From NCBI GenBank assembly GCA_016706595.1, contig JADJJH010000010.1, positions 36,924-100,923 of the forward strand: a DNA stretch of 64,000 bases, written 5' to 3'. Made by a program: the position numbers and the translations under genes. How positions within the stretch are numbered: the stretch's first letter is position 1; every line of letters starts with the position of its first letter. Origin of the DNA: Bacteroidota bacterium. GTDB taxonomy: Bacteria > Bacteroidota > Bacteroidia > Chitinophagales > Chitinophagaceae. This document shows, in pieces, positions 53,496 through 62,012 of this stretch. The notes under the pieces were generated by a model, which searched no databases, was not told the origin of the DNA, and was given only the letters and a program-made list of their open reading frames with translations.

Positions 53496-56400
53496 TTACT
53501 CATCGTCACTATCCACTTCAATTTCTTCCTTTACTTTCAAATCGATATATTGTTTAGTGTCTTTCACGAAATTACACCAAACGCAGTTTGCTTTTCCGCA
53601 GCCTGTATAAAAATCGTGTTGTTGAATTTTCATCCAAGTATCTTTTATTTGTTGTGTTACGGTGGCAATATCATCAGCACTTGGTATAATATCTTGCGAA
53701 ATATATTGCTTGCTTCCATCAGGCTCTACAAACTGAAAAGTAGTTTTAAGTACTTTATGATCATTCGTTTTTTGATAATCAACTAATAATTTATAAAATA
53801 CCCCTTGTCGCCAGTATACACCCCCCAAAGGTTCTTTGGCCGTTGGAGGCTTTAGTTTGTCCTTGGCCTTTTGCGGGTCACCGGTTTTGTAATCAACGAT
53901 GGTTACGAGTTTGCCATCATACTCCAATTTATCGAGTTTCCCTTTTAATGGCACACCGGCAACCACTACATTTTTAATGTTTTGTTCAATACTTACAATT
54001 TTAGGCCATGTATCGATATTTTTTTCGTAGAGTGCAGTTAAAATGGTATGACCATAATCAATGCGTCGCTTGTAGGCTTCTTTAGTAAAACTTTCGCGAT
54101 GTTTATGCATATACCAAGTAAAGTAATCGATAAAATCATCGCATGATGGAAATGTATTATTCTCTTCCTTCATCTTTTTGAACAGTCGTTCAAGGGCAAA
54201 GTGAACGGCACTACCAAACTCACTAGCTTCGCTTCGACCACCGGGAACACGAATTAAATTTTGATAGTAGAATTTTAAAGGACAATCGAGGTAATTATTG
54301 AGTGCAGTACTGTTCATTTCAAATCGATCGAGTAGGGCGGTAATAATATCTCGCTCGGCATTTGGTAACACAGGTTGCTTATCACGCTCAAGATAAATTT
54401 TTAAATAGTTGCTAATGGTTGCTTCGTTTAATTTTACTTGCCTTATTTCATAGGTATGTTTTTCTGTTATTTCGGCAATAAAGCGAGAAGGTTCTAAGGC
54501 CTTTTCTTTCTCGTCGCGTTTACTATAACTAATTATCAAATGTTCTTCGGCTCGTGTTATGGCAACAAAGAATAATCGTCTGGCCTCTTCAATTATGGCA
54601 TTTGGATTTGCATGATCGCTTGAACGAAACAAGGTAGCCGGATATTTATAATTTTGGTTTGATTTGGCTTTTGCTTCCCATACATTTCTAACGGTGTTCA
54701 ATAAAAACACATGTTCAAATTCTAATCCTTTTGAACCATGAGCAGTTAATAAATTCACTCCGTTTTCGGTACCAAAACTTCTAAACAATGGAATTTCAAT
54801 GCCTTGTTCTTCCATCAATTCAATAACATCAATTAAATTGGCAATGCCCGCTTGTGGCTTTCGATGCATCTCATCTTTTATAAAATCCATGAATGCCCGT
54901 AAGATATCTAAATGCCAAAGTTTGCTCGCTTCATCGTGTAAAGCATAATCTAAAAAGCCTCCTTCATACATGATATTCTCTACCAATTGAATAATTGGGA
55001 TATTGAAACTATCAGAAATCCACTTTTCGAGTAGGCTCATAAGTTTTACAATACCTGCATGAGGTTTAGTTTCAAAAAGTTCCGGATTTTTTACATTTCT
55101 CCATTCTTGCAAATAGGTGCGAAGGGAAGTTTTTTTCTCATATTTCATATCCCCAACGCGCACACTTGCTTTTGCAATTTCGAACGGTGGAATGGCATAT
55201 AAATCAAAATGTAAAATTTCGAAAAGAATATCATCTGCGCTATAAGGTATTTTCGCTTCGCAACTAATATAGCGAAGTAGAGTAAGTATTTTTTTTGATA
55301 GTGGAAGTTGAAAAAGATCTTCTTTTCGTTTTGCGTAAAAAGGAATTTGTTTGGTTCTGAAAAACTTCATCAACTCGGTGCCCCACTTATTTTCTTTATA
55401 TAAAATAGCGATCTTTTCAGGAGCAATGCCTTTCTCTAATAAGGTAGCTACTTGTTCAGTGATGCCTACCAATTCTTGAAAAGTATTTTCATACACTTGT
55501 ATTTCGGGCACTATCGTAGAACTGATTCTCTTTTCATTTTTGGCTAATAAAAATTTATTGATGGAAGGATCTTTAGCAGCAAGTCGTTCAACATTATTTT
55601 CGATTACACTTTTTGAAACATCAAGTATGGCTTGTGTGGATCTGTAATTTGATGAAAGTACAACTCTATACAAATCATCGGCATAAGTGTTTTTATAATT
55701 CTCGATATTTTCGATATTCGCCCCCTGAAAACGATAGATCGATTGATCGTCATCGCCTACAACAAATAAATTAGGCTGTTCAACATTTTTGCATAGTAAG
55801 CTTACTAATTGATTTTGCGTTCCGCTGGTATCTTGATATTCATCTACTAAAATATATTGAAAACGCTCTTGGTAATTTTGCAGTAAATACTCATTATTTT
55901 CAAAAGCTTTAATCACCCAATTAATCATATCATCAAAATCGTAGCGATGATGATTATGCATAATATTTTGAAATTCATCGAAGGCATCGGCAGCATGCAT
56001 TAGCAATTGCATTTTTTGAGTTTCTTCATCTAACGCTTTTTGTTTTATATCGCCCTTTTTATAATTCTTGCCATTATTTTTATAAACATATAATTCCATT
56101 TCAGGTAATGAATCTATATATCGCTGAGTACATTCCTTTACATAGTTTCTTGTCCAACCTTCGCGTTTCATCACCGAGAACAATTCATTCAATCGAGATA
56201 TTTCATAATATACATCGCCACGATATCGACGTAAGGGATTATCGTTTTTAAAATTATCGATTACTTCTTTAATAAAACTAATGCGTTCTAAATCCGAAAC
56301 AGGGTCTAGGGTATTCTTTTCAAATACATTCATATTTTCTTGAATGATTTGATTGCAAAACGAGTGAAAGGTATGAATGCTCACACGATAAGCATCTGCA

Positions 56401-56657
56401 CCTATCATTGTTTGTAATCGTTTACGCATAGCCACTCTGCCGGCATCGGTATAGGTTAAACATAAAATATTATCGGGCAAGAAATCGGTTTCCAATAATA
56501 TTTTACCGATACGGGCGGAAAGTATTTGTGTTTTTCCGGTTCCGGGTCCTGCAATTACCAATACTGGGCCTTCGGTTCTATCAACGGCTTGTTGTTGTTC
56601 AGGATTTAAGTTTTTATAAATCTCTATAAATTTCTGATTGAGTTCGGTTCGATTCAT
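53496..56657 (-). CDS. UvrD/Rep-family helicase with C-terminal PD-(D/E)XK nuclease
   Basis: The 1053-residue protein has superfamily 1 helicase motifs: AGPGTGKT (about 36-43), VDEYQDTSGTQ, VVGDDDQSIYRFQGA, SSNYRST, LTAHGSKGLEFEHVFL and VAITRAEEHL. The last 250 residues carry a RecB-type nuclease core (GSAVHFALE, GKLDKLEYDGK, VDYKTG) and cysteines (LDCPLKFYY early; CGKANCVWC at the end) in the spacing of AddB-like Fe-S nucleases. It probably processes DNA ends. No AddA/AddB partner gene is adjacent, so this is a single-polypeptide helicase-nuclease. Confidence 0.92.
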   Translation of the reverse strand: MNRTELNQKFIEIYKNLNPEQQQAVDRTEGPVLVIAGPGTGKTQILSARIGKILLETDFLPDNILCLTYTDAGRVAMRKRLQTMIGADAYRVSIHTFHSFCNQIIQENMNVFEKNTLDPVSDLERISFIKEVIDNFKNDNPLRRYRGDVYYEISRLNELFSVMKREGWTRNYVKECTQRYIDSLPEMELYVYKNNGKNYKKGDIKQKALDEETQKMQLLMHAADAFDEFQNIMHNHHRYDFDDMINWVIKAFENNEYLLQNYQERFQYILVDEYQDTSGTQNQLVSLLCKNVEQPNLFVVGDDDQSIYRFQGANIENIENYKNTYADDLYRVVLSSNYRSTQAILDVSKSVIENNVERLAAKDPSINKFLLAKNEKRISSTIVPEIQVYENTFQELVGITEQVATLLEKGIAPEKIAILYKENKWGTELMKFFRTKQIPFYAKRKEDLFQLPLSKKILTLLRYISCEAKIPYSADDILFEILHFDLYAIPPFEIAKASVRVGDMKYEKKTSLRTYLQEWRNVKNPELFETKPHAGIVKLMSLLEKWISDSFNIPIIQLVENIMYEGGFLDYALHDEASKLWHLDILRAFMDFIKDEMHRKPQAGIANLIDVIELMEEQGIEIPLFRSFGTENGVNLLTAHGSKGLEFEHVFLLNTVRNVWEAKAKSNQNYKYPATLFRSSDHANPNAIIEEARRLFFVAITRAEEHLIISYSKRDEKEKALEPSRFIAEITEKHTYEIRQVKLNEATISNYLKIYLERDKQPVLPNAERDIITALLDRFEMNSTALNNYLDCPLKFYYQNLIRVPGGRSEASEFGSAVHFALERLFKKMKEENNTFPSCDDFIDYFTWYMHKHRESFTKEAYKRRIDYGHTILTALYEKNIDTWPKIVSIEQNIKNVVVAGVPLKGKLDKLEYDGKLVTIVDYKTGDPQKAKDKLKPPTAKEPLGGVYWRQGVFYKLLVDYQKTNDHKVLKTTFQFVEPDGSKQYISQDIIPSADDIATVTQQIKDTWMKIQQHDFYTGCGKANCVWCNFVKDTKQYIDLKVKEEIEVDSDDE

Positions 56658-56695
56658 AATTTTTATTGGCTATTAGTATTCATTTTTTTCAAACT

Positions 56696-56703
56696 CAAAG
56701 ATA
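56696..56703 (-). promoter_or_regulatory. -7 promoter element of the helicase-nuclease gene
   Basis: The minus strand reads TATCTTTG, an exact TAnnTTTG match, about 39 bases before the ATG. Confidence 0.5.
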
Positions 56704-57081
56704 AATAAGTACTACCTACTGAGTTTACGTAGGGTTTACGCTAAAATAGTCCATTTTAATCCTTCAAACTTTGGTTGCAAGATATAGATCCATTTTATTT
56801 TGGTAATAATACCGATAACGTTTTCAATATAGTCCAACTTTGGCTGTGCCTCATTGCCCTATTTTCAAACTGTGTCGGCATTTACCACGGTAGCACTCAA
56901 ATAGTCTTTGGACTATTTATCACTAACATCTTATTTTTTCCTTACAATTCCCTTCAAGCAACAAAGTGGCTTCATTACATTTCTAAAAGAACAATCTCTC
57001 TAAGCCTTTTTAAGCATTATCTTTTCTCTCTTTCTCCGTACCTCAGCGGTAAAAAAATGTAACCTAGTATAATCACACAAT
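56704..57081. other. Gap of about 380 bases without a supported gene
   Basis: A TTG-initiated frame at 56775-57062 on the plus strand would give 95 residues of unusual, Phe/Leu-rich composition without signal or family motif; it is judged non-coding. No repeats of families A, B or C were found here. Confidence 0.5.
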
Positions 57082-57107
57082 AAAAAAAGGCCACCGAAGT
57101 GACCTTT
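57082..57107 (-). terminator. Intrinsic terminator after porP/sprF
   Basis: Read on the minus strand: AAAAGGTCAC, loop TTCG, GTGGCCTTTT and a T run. All ten stem pairs form if one G-T pair is allowed, and the UUCG loop is especially stable. Confidence 0.85.
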
Positions 57108-57128
57108 TACTATTTTTTATTTCATGGT

Positions 57129-58166
57129 TTAGAAACGAGGACAAGAGAAATTATAAGTTCTTGCATCGTTACGAATAATACAACCATTGTAAATTAATGA
57201 AATTTCAAGTGCACCATTTCCTTTGGTAGCCGGTGTAAAGCCTGATAAGTTTACATCATAACTGATGCCCACTTTTGCTTTAGCCCATTCGAAACCAACA
57301 TAAGGCGCAATGGCATCACCATAACGGTACCAAGCACCTAGGTAAAATACTGAATTAACTACATCATCTTCGTGATTAGGGTTCATGATAAAACCTGCAG
57401 CAGCGCCTAATAATAATTCGTTGGCTTTACCTTGTTGTTGATACATACCGCTTGCATATAACATCATTTTTTCGCTCATTTGTAATGAACCTCCTAATGA
57501 TGCAGTAACACGTGAGTTAATTTTATGCGTACCACCACCATTATTCAAGAAGTTTTCGGTTGGATTAGTTATATGATAATACGAAATACCCGCATACATG
57601 TTGGCTCTTTCATTTACATAACCCGAATACATTAAACCTGCGTTGAAATCAGGATAGGTAATATCAGCATTGCCAAAATTTTCTTTTGTTGTGTAAGGCG
57701 TGCCACCTGATACTGGGTCGTATTGATCTTCGAATTTTAATTTATTGAAATCAATACTTTTTTGAACTAAAAACCCTTGAATACCAAGCGATAAGTTTTG
57801 CGGTCTATCATCATCTTGACTCAATCTTTTATGATAGGCTAATGATAAGCCGGTAGTAATATTTTGTAAAGCTCCAGTGCCTGATTTATCGTATAAACCG
57901 ATTAAACCAATTCCGAGTGCATCGCCACGTAATTTATTTTTTAAGGTGGCAATATCAAATGATACCGTTCCTGTTAAATAGGGTGTTGCATTTACACTTC
58001 CCCATTGTGTACGATAATTAGCCGACACACGCCAATCACAACTCACCAAACCGGTGTTTGCAGGATTCAACGTAAGTGGAGATGTGAAGTATTGGGTGAA
58101 GTGCACATCTTGCGCACCGGCACCTAATGATAAGAGGGAAGCAATGGCGACTATAATTTTTCTCAT
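57129..58166 (-). CDS. PorP/SprF family type IX secretion outer-membrane protein
   Basis: The 345-residue protein has a signal peptide (MRKIIVAIASLLSLGAGAQ), the family opening DVHFTQYFTSPLTLNPANTGLV, and alternating beta-strands of an outer-membrane barrel. PorP/SprF proteins assist type IX secretion and surface attachment of gliding adhesins; such genes often sit beside their cargo, but here the neighbour is a helicase. The cargo at 26174 is a possible client. Confidence 0.93.
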   Translation of the reverse strand: MRKIIVAIASLLSLGAGAQDVHFTQYFTSPLTLNPANTGLVSCDWRVSANYRTQWGSVNATPYLTGTVSFDIATLKNKLRGDALGIGLIGLYDKSGTGALQNITTGLSLAYHKRLSQDDDRPQNLSLGIQGFLVQKSIDFNKLKFEDQYDPVSGGTPYTTKENFGNADITYPDFNAGLMYSGYVNERANMYAGISYYHITNPTENFLNNGGGTHKINSRVTASLGGSLQMSEKMMLYASGMYQQQGKANELLLGAAAGFIMNPNHEDDVVNSVFYLGAWYRYGDAIAPYVGFEWAKAKVGISYDVNLSGFTPATKGNGALEISLIYNGCIIRNDARTYNFSCPRF

Positions 58167-58276
58167 ATAATATATTTTATTGCTGACGTTTTAATTTGTT
58201 GCTAAAGGTATAATGATTTTTGAAAATAAAAAACTCTCAAGTTAAAAAAGACGGAATTATGACAAATTGCGTTGGG

Positions 58277-58810
58277 TTACTGCACAAAGCGTGGATCCGT
58301 CTCCATAATCGTGCCACACGACTTACAGGTTCGTAATTCTTCTGAATTATAATATATTTTAAAATGTGCTTGAAAATCTGTCTCAATATTATCAGATTCA
58401 AAATACACTTCATATAATTTTTCATTGCAGTTTTCGCAAAACCACATAAGGCCATCTTTCATCTCTTTTCCTTTTCGAACGCGTTCAATTACTAATCCAA
58501 TTGAACCTTCGCTTCTTCCCGGGGAGTGAGGTGTATTCGGAGGTAATAAAAACATATCACCCGGACCTAAATGTACAGGAACCATTTTGCCATTTTGTTG
58601 GGTTTTTACAGTAATATTTCCTTCCAGTTGATAAAATAATTCTTCGGTTTCATTAAAGTGATAGTCCTTACGTGCATTCGGGCCGGCCACCACCATAACA
58701 ATAAAGTCGCTGCCTTCGGGATATAAACTTTTGTTTCCAACAGGGGGTTTCAATAAATGTCGGTTTTCTTCTATCCATTTATTGAGGTTAAAAGGCATTC
58801 TGATTTCCAT
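58277..58810 (-). CDS. 3-hydroxyanthranilate 3,4-dioxygenase
   Basis: The 177-residue cupin has the iron ligands in ARKDYHFNETEELFYQLEG and later PPNTPHSPGR, and a C-terminal rubredoxin-like zinc site from CENCNEKLY and CKSCGT. It opens the ring of 3-hydroxyanthranilate in the kynurenine pathway of tryptophan breakdown or NAD synthesis. No other kynurenine gene is in the window. Confidence 0.93.
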   Translation of the reverse strand: MEIRMPFNLNKWIEENRHLLKPPVGNKSLYPEGSDFIVMVVAGPNARKDYHFNETEELFYQLEGNITVKTQQNGKMVPVHLGPGDMFLLPPNTPHSPGRSEGSIGLVIERVRKGKEMKDGLMWFCENCNEKLYEVYFESDNIETDFQAHFKIYYNSEELRTCKSCGTIMETDPRFVQ

Positions 58811-58926
58811 GTCTAAAAAATTTAGGTGTAAAATATCATTAAAGCATCAAACAAACAAAGAACCTAAGTAATTTGTTAAAAATAGAATTATCCAATCCAA
58901 AATGTTCATGGTATTTTTCTTACACT

Positions 58927-58934
58927 TACTTTTG
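58927..58934 (+). promoter_or_regulatory. -7 promoter element of the DUF4834 gene
   Basis: TACTTTTG is an exact TAnnTTTG match; transcription would start near 58941, so the ATG at 58953 rather than the one at 58902 is the likely start. Confidence 0.55.
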
Positions 58935-58952
58935 AAAAAAAATCTGCATCAA

Positions 58953-59132
58953 ATGCTCAGATACATTTTCTTTCTTGCCTTCGGATATATTATTGTCAAA
59001 TTGCTTAGGTTGTTTATTGACCCAATGTTTGATGGAAAATCAAAAGTAGCAAGCCATCCTCAAGCCACACCAAAGCCGCAAGAAAAAAAATCGAGCCTAG
59101 GGGATTATGTCGAATACGAAGAAGTGAAGTAA
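58953..59132 (+). CDS. DUF4834 family small membrane protein
   Basis: The 59-residue protein has one N-terminal membrane helix (MLRYIFFLAFGYIIVKLLRLF), a proline/lysine-rich linker and the conserved tail GDYVEYEEVK that marks DUF4834. Function is unknown; the family is largely found in Bacteroidota. A longer frame from 58902 would include the promoter and is rejected. Confidence 0.8.
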   Translation: MLRYIFFLAFGYIIVKLLRLFIDPMFDGKSKVASHPQATPKPQEKKSSLGDYVEYEEVK

Positions 59133-59143
59133 TTGGAATTTTC

Positions 59144-59274
59144 TTTTGGGCGTGCCCCCGATTGCGAAAAAAATCACTTCGTAACTCAGTGTTTTTTCTG
59201 CATCGGGGTCAGGCTTTACACTGCAATCTTTTGCTCGTACCTCGCAAAAGTATTTCCGTTGCAATCCTTCACGC
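59144..59274 (-). repeat. Dispersed repeat B, copy 3
   Basis: Reverse orientation to copies 1 and 2. On the minus strand it starts GCGTGAAGGATTGCAACGG, has a hairpin CTTTTGC...GCAAAAG and the word GCCTGACCCCGATGCAG, and ends GGGGGCACGCCCAAAA. It lies between the convergent DUF4834 and HAD genes. Confidence 0.75.
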
Positions 59275-59324
59275 AGTGCTACCCGAAAAGTTGTGGTTTA
59301 CGAAAGTGGTTATGATAGACGCCT

Positions 59325-59954
59325 TTAATTAGATTTCGCCTTAAATATATTTTCTTCCATCGTCATCCCATCTTTCATATGAATAGTTTGTATACCAAGC
59401 TTGGCAGCCGATTCTATATGCTGCAAGCTATCATCGATAAACAATGTTTCATGTGCCTGCAGATGATTGTCTTTGAGTACTTTTTCAAAAATAGCAGGGT
59501 CGGGTTTTCGTAATCCAACTCGATGAGACAAATAAATTTTATCAAAAAAGACGGCTAGTGAAGGGTAGCCACAAGTGGATTGCAAACGTTTATTAAATTC
59601 TCGTTCATGAATTTCGTTGGTATTGCTCAATAAAAAGATATTAAAATGCAATTGAAGTTGTTGTAAAATTTGTAATCGACGTAATGGGAAGTCGAGAATG
59701 ATGGCATTCCATGCATCGATAATTTCATTGTATTGTAAAGGTTGATTGGCATGGGCTTGAATTCGTTTCACAAATTCGGCTTCATCAATTTTCCCGGTTT
59801 CCAATTCATCAAACAAAGTATCTTGTTTTTGTTTACTATAAAATTCATTTCCATCACTAATGCCTAAGTTTTCGAAGGCTTTTTGGGTGGCTTGATAATC
59901 GATATTTAAGATGACTGCGCCTAAATCAAAAATGATGTTCTTGATACCTTCCAT
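59325..59954 (-). CDS. HAD-family phosphatase
   Basis: The 209-residue protein has the HAD motifs at expected places: IFDLGAVI (the usual DxD second Asp is replaced by Gly-Ala, as in many YihX-like members), LLSNTNEIH, the lysine of LRKPDPAIF and FIDDSLQHIESA. It is closest in pattern to YihX/HAD-IA hydrolases acting on sugar phosphates. The missing second Asp in motif I could lower phosphatase activity. Confidence 0.88.
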   Translation of the reverse strand: MEGIKNIIFDLGAVILNIDYQATQKAFENLGISDGNEFYSKQKQDTLFDELETGKIDEAEFVKRIQAHANQPLQYNEIIDAWNAIILDFPLRRLQILQQLQLHFNIFLLSNTNEIHEREFNKRLQSTCGYPSLAVFFDKIYLSHRVGLRKPDPAIFEKVLKDNHLQAHETLFIDDSLQHIESAAKLGIQTIHMKDGMTMEENIFKAKSN

Positions 59955-60039
59955 ATATTCTTTTGAATTTTTTCAAAAAAACAACTTTATTCCATACTTT
60001 TGCCCGCCTTAAGAAAATTTCTTTGTTGAAATTTTGGAC

Positions 60040-60128
60040 TTCCGATAACTATCGGAAGTCAGTTGGTTAGAGCACCTGACTCTCCTCCCGATAGCTATCG
60101 GGACATCGGGACAGGTGGTAGAAGTTCT
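60040..60128 (+). pseudogene. Broken tRNA copy interrupted by CCGATAGCTATCGG-type palindromes
   Basis: Bases 60059-60082 repeat exactly the D-arm to anticodon-stem part (TCAGTTGGTTAGAGCAC...) of the intact tRNA downstream, and CAGGTGG (60112-60118) repeats its next part. Between them lies TCCCGATAGCTATCGGGA (60086-60103), and the 5' acceptor side is replaced by another palindrome, ACTTCCGATAACTATCGGAAGT spanning 60038-60059. No functional tRNA can fold from it. Confidence 0.7.
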
Positions 60129-60157
60129 TAGATTGAATATATGTAGATTGCATATAT

Positions 60158-60231
60158 GGACCTATAGCTCAGTTGGTTAGAGCACCTGACTCATAATCAG
60201 GTGGTCCCTGGTTCGAGCCCAGGTGGGTCCA
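60158..60231 (+). tRNA. tRNA with CAT anticodon (Met or Ile2)
   Basis: The 74-base gene folds into a full cloverleaf: acceptor GGACCTA / TGGGTCC with discriminator A, anticodon stem CCTGA / TCAGG around loop CTCATAA, and T arm CCTGG TTCGAGC CCAGG. CCA is not encoded. The C4-G69 and C5-G68 pairs are features associated with lysidine-modified tRNA-Ile2, so elongator Met is not certain. Confidence 0.95.
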
Positions 60232-60240
60232 CAAGCACAG

Positions 60241-60279
60241 AAAGGGTTTCAGCGATGTAAAGTTGGAACCCTTTTTTTT
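60241..60279 (+). terminator. Intrinsic terminator after the tRNA
   Basis: AAAGGGTT (60241-60248) pairs with AACCCTTT (60267-60274), followed by a run of T to 60279. Confidence 0.75.
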
Positions 60280-60297
60280 GCGCATAATTTGCGCATA
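60277..60297. repeat. Tandem TTTGCGCATA pair downstream of the tRNA
   Basis: TTTGCGCATA occurs at 60277-60286 and 60288-60297. It marks the border between chromosomal genes and the degraded island and might be part of an integrase target, but no integrase gene is in the window. Confidence 0.45.
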
Positions 60298-60376
60298 TTT
60301 TATGTCTGTTAATAAAAAGCCCGACATTACAAATGCCGGGCCTTACATAGTAACAATAAACTTTGCATGGAGAAAC

Positions 60377-61290
60377 TTAATTAGCTAACATCTCATCTAA
60401 TTCTTCGACCATTTCATCATTTACGTTATCAGTGCTATTCATAGGTAATTCTTTTTCGCTTTGAGCATTCATAATATACTCAACGGCTTTTTGGGCATAA
60501 GATGAAGCCTTGATAATAAATCTCTTATCATTCCTCAATACCTCAAGCCAGTTTTGAATATATGCTACCGCATTCTCTAAACCATGTATGGGAATACCGG
60601 AATATGATTTCAAGAAACATGCTCCGATTTCAGCTACCAATTCCTCCAACGAATACTGTGCACTCCCGAATACATTTTTCTCAATAATCCCTTTACGGTT
60701 TAACCTTGATTGATGTCCGGTGGAATGTACGAGTTCATGAAAGAGGACTCCATAATATGCCTCCGCTCCTTTGAATTTCTTAATTTGGCATGTTGATATA
60801 GTCCTTACCAGAATGATAGTAGCTTCATTACCACCAAATTTTACCAGTGGTCTATTGGGCATTTTAGTGTCTCCAATTTCTTCAAAATGAGCTAGCTCTT
60901 CATGGATCTGTTCTCTTCAGGCAGAAATGCTTGTCGTAAATTTTTACACTGTGCAAATTGAATACTTTGTAATATCGAAGGAATGGTTGCTTCTTGATTT
61001 GCCATCCTCTTCCTTCTCTATAATTTTGGTAAAGACTACTAAATGACCTTTCTCTCCTTTTAATACTGATCCACCACTGTCTGCATTTGTTTCCACGTAA
61101 GAAAGAGGTTGTGATCATACGAAAGTGAATTGAGAAGCAAGGAATTAATACCTCGATATGGTCTTTGGGAGATACAGTTCTGTGGAATACCTTTTTCAGT
61201 CCAAGGCTTTTGCCAAGGAATGACTCCGGCTTCTAATAATTCGATGATGCGATTGGTAACTAAAGGAGTACACATCAATACTCTTTTCAA
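60377..61290 (-). pseudogene. Broken ArdC-like antirestriction/zincin protein gene
   Basis: The N-terminal part (61290 downward) reads RIIELLEAGVIPWQKPWTEKG and YRGINSLLLNSL, typical of the ArdC single-strand DNA-binding domain. The C-terminal part (60862-60377) has the metallopeptidase motif HELVHSTGH and AEIGACFL. Between them at least five frame changes are needed: for example GGSVLKGEKGHLVVF, then PFLRYYKVFN, then AQCKNLRQAF, then EELAHFEEIGDTKMPNRP in successive frames. ArdC proteins protect incoming plasmids from restriction, so this is a mark of conjugative or plasmid-derived DNA. Confidence 0.8.
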
Positions 61291-61375
61291 TGTTAGTTGT
61301 TTCCATGTTTATTTATTTGTTGCTTGAAATAATTTGATTTCAATTAGAGCATAACAACAACTATGAAAAGTAATA

Positions 61376-61392
61376 AGGGAGGGTAGAATGCA
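61376..61392 (-). promoter_or_regulatory. Shared upstream element, copy near ardC
   Basis: AGGGAGGGTAGAATGCA lies 86 bases before the ArdC-like start. The same 17 bases occur at 61870-61886 before ssb, and on the minus strand GTTACT occurs five to seven bases before each copy. This suggests a common regulator or promoter component. Confidence 0.55.
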
Positions 61393-61447
61393 AGAGCAGT
61401 AACTTACCTATAAAAAAAGCTCATAGTTTTCCCATGAGCCTTAACCT

Positions 61448-61799
61448 TTACACCTGTTCGACAATAACTTTCTTGTCAAGGATCAACAATTCGTTGACTT
61501 GTACTTCTGTCACAAATCTCTTTACTCCGTTTGAATCTGTATACTCTCTGTGATTGAGTTTACCTTCAATGGCAACCTCACTCCCTTTAGTAAGAAATTG
61601 CTCACAGAGGTGCGACCTTACCAAAAGCGACAAGATTGTGCCATAGCGTTTCTTGGACTTTTTCACCTAAGTGATTGCGGTAATTTTCATTAGTCGCTAA
61701 ACTAAACTTTGCAATTTTCTTGTTGTTTTCAAGAGTTTTGATTTCTGGTGCATTCCCTAGATTTCCAATTAGTTGCACTTTGTTTTTTAATGCGTACAT
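61448..61799 (-). pseudogene. ssb: Frameshifted single-stranded DNA-binding protein gene
   Basis: The N-terminal part (MYALKNKVQLIGNLGNAPEI ... WHNLVAFGKVA) and the C-terminal part (HLCEQFLTKGSEVAIEGKLNH ... VQVNELLILD) form a complete OB-fold SSB of about 115 residues, but the frame breaks near 61612, consistent with loss of two bases in an ACAC run. The acidic C-terminal tail of chromosomal SSB is absent, as in plasmid-type SSBs. Confidence 0.85.
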
Positions 61800-61869
61800 A
61801 CTATTTAATTTTTAAATTGTGAAAAAAATGATTTCATTTAAATAGTATCAAGGAGGGCGGGAAGAAAAT

Positions 61870-61886
61870 AGGGAGGGTAGAATGCA
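61870..61886 (-). promoter_or_regulatory. Shared upstream element, copy near ssb
   Basis: Exact second copy of AGGGAGGGTAGAATGCA, 71 bases before the ssb start. Confidence 0.55.
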
Positions 61887-62012
61887 GATATAAAGTAACC
61901 GTTTTGCTACTGTACCCTTTCTCAATGCTTAAGTTCATTGTACTATTTTTAAGTTCATATAAATTCCTTTCTTTAAAATTCCTTTTGTTTCTTTGTCTCT
62001 AAAGAGAATTAA

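Noticed and set aside
56775..57062. Possible 95-residue gene between the helicase and porP
   Set aside because: It starts with TTG, has no promoter or family motif, and its composition looks like translated non-coding DNA.
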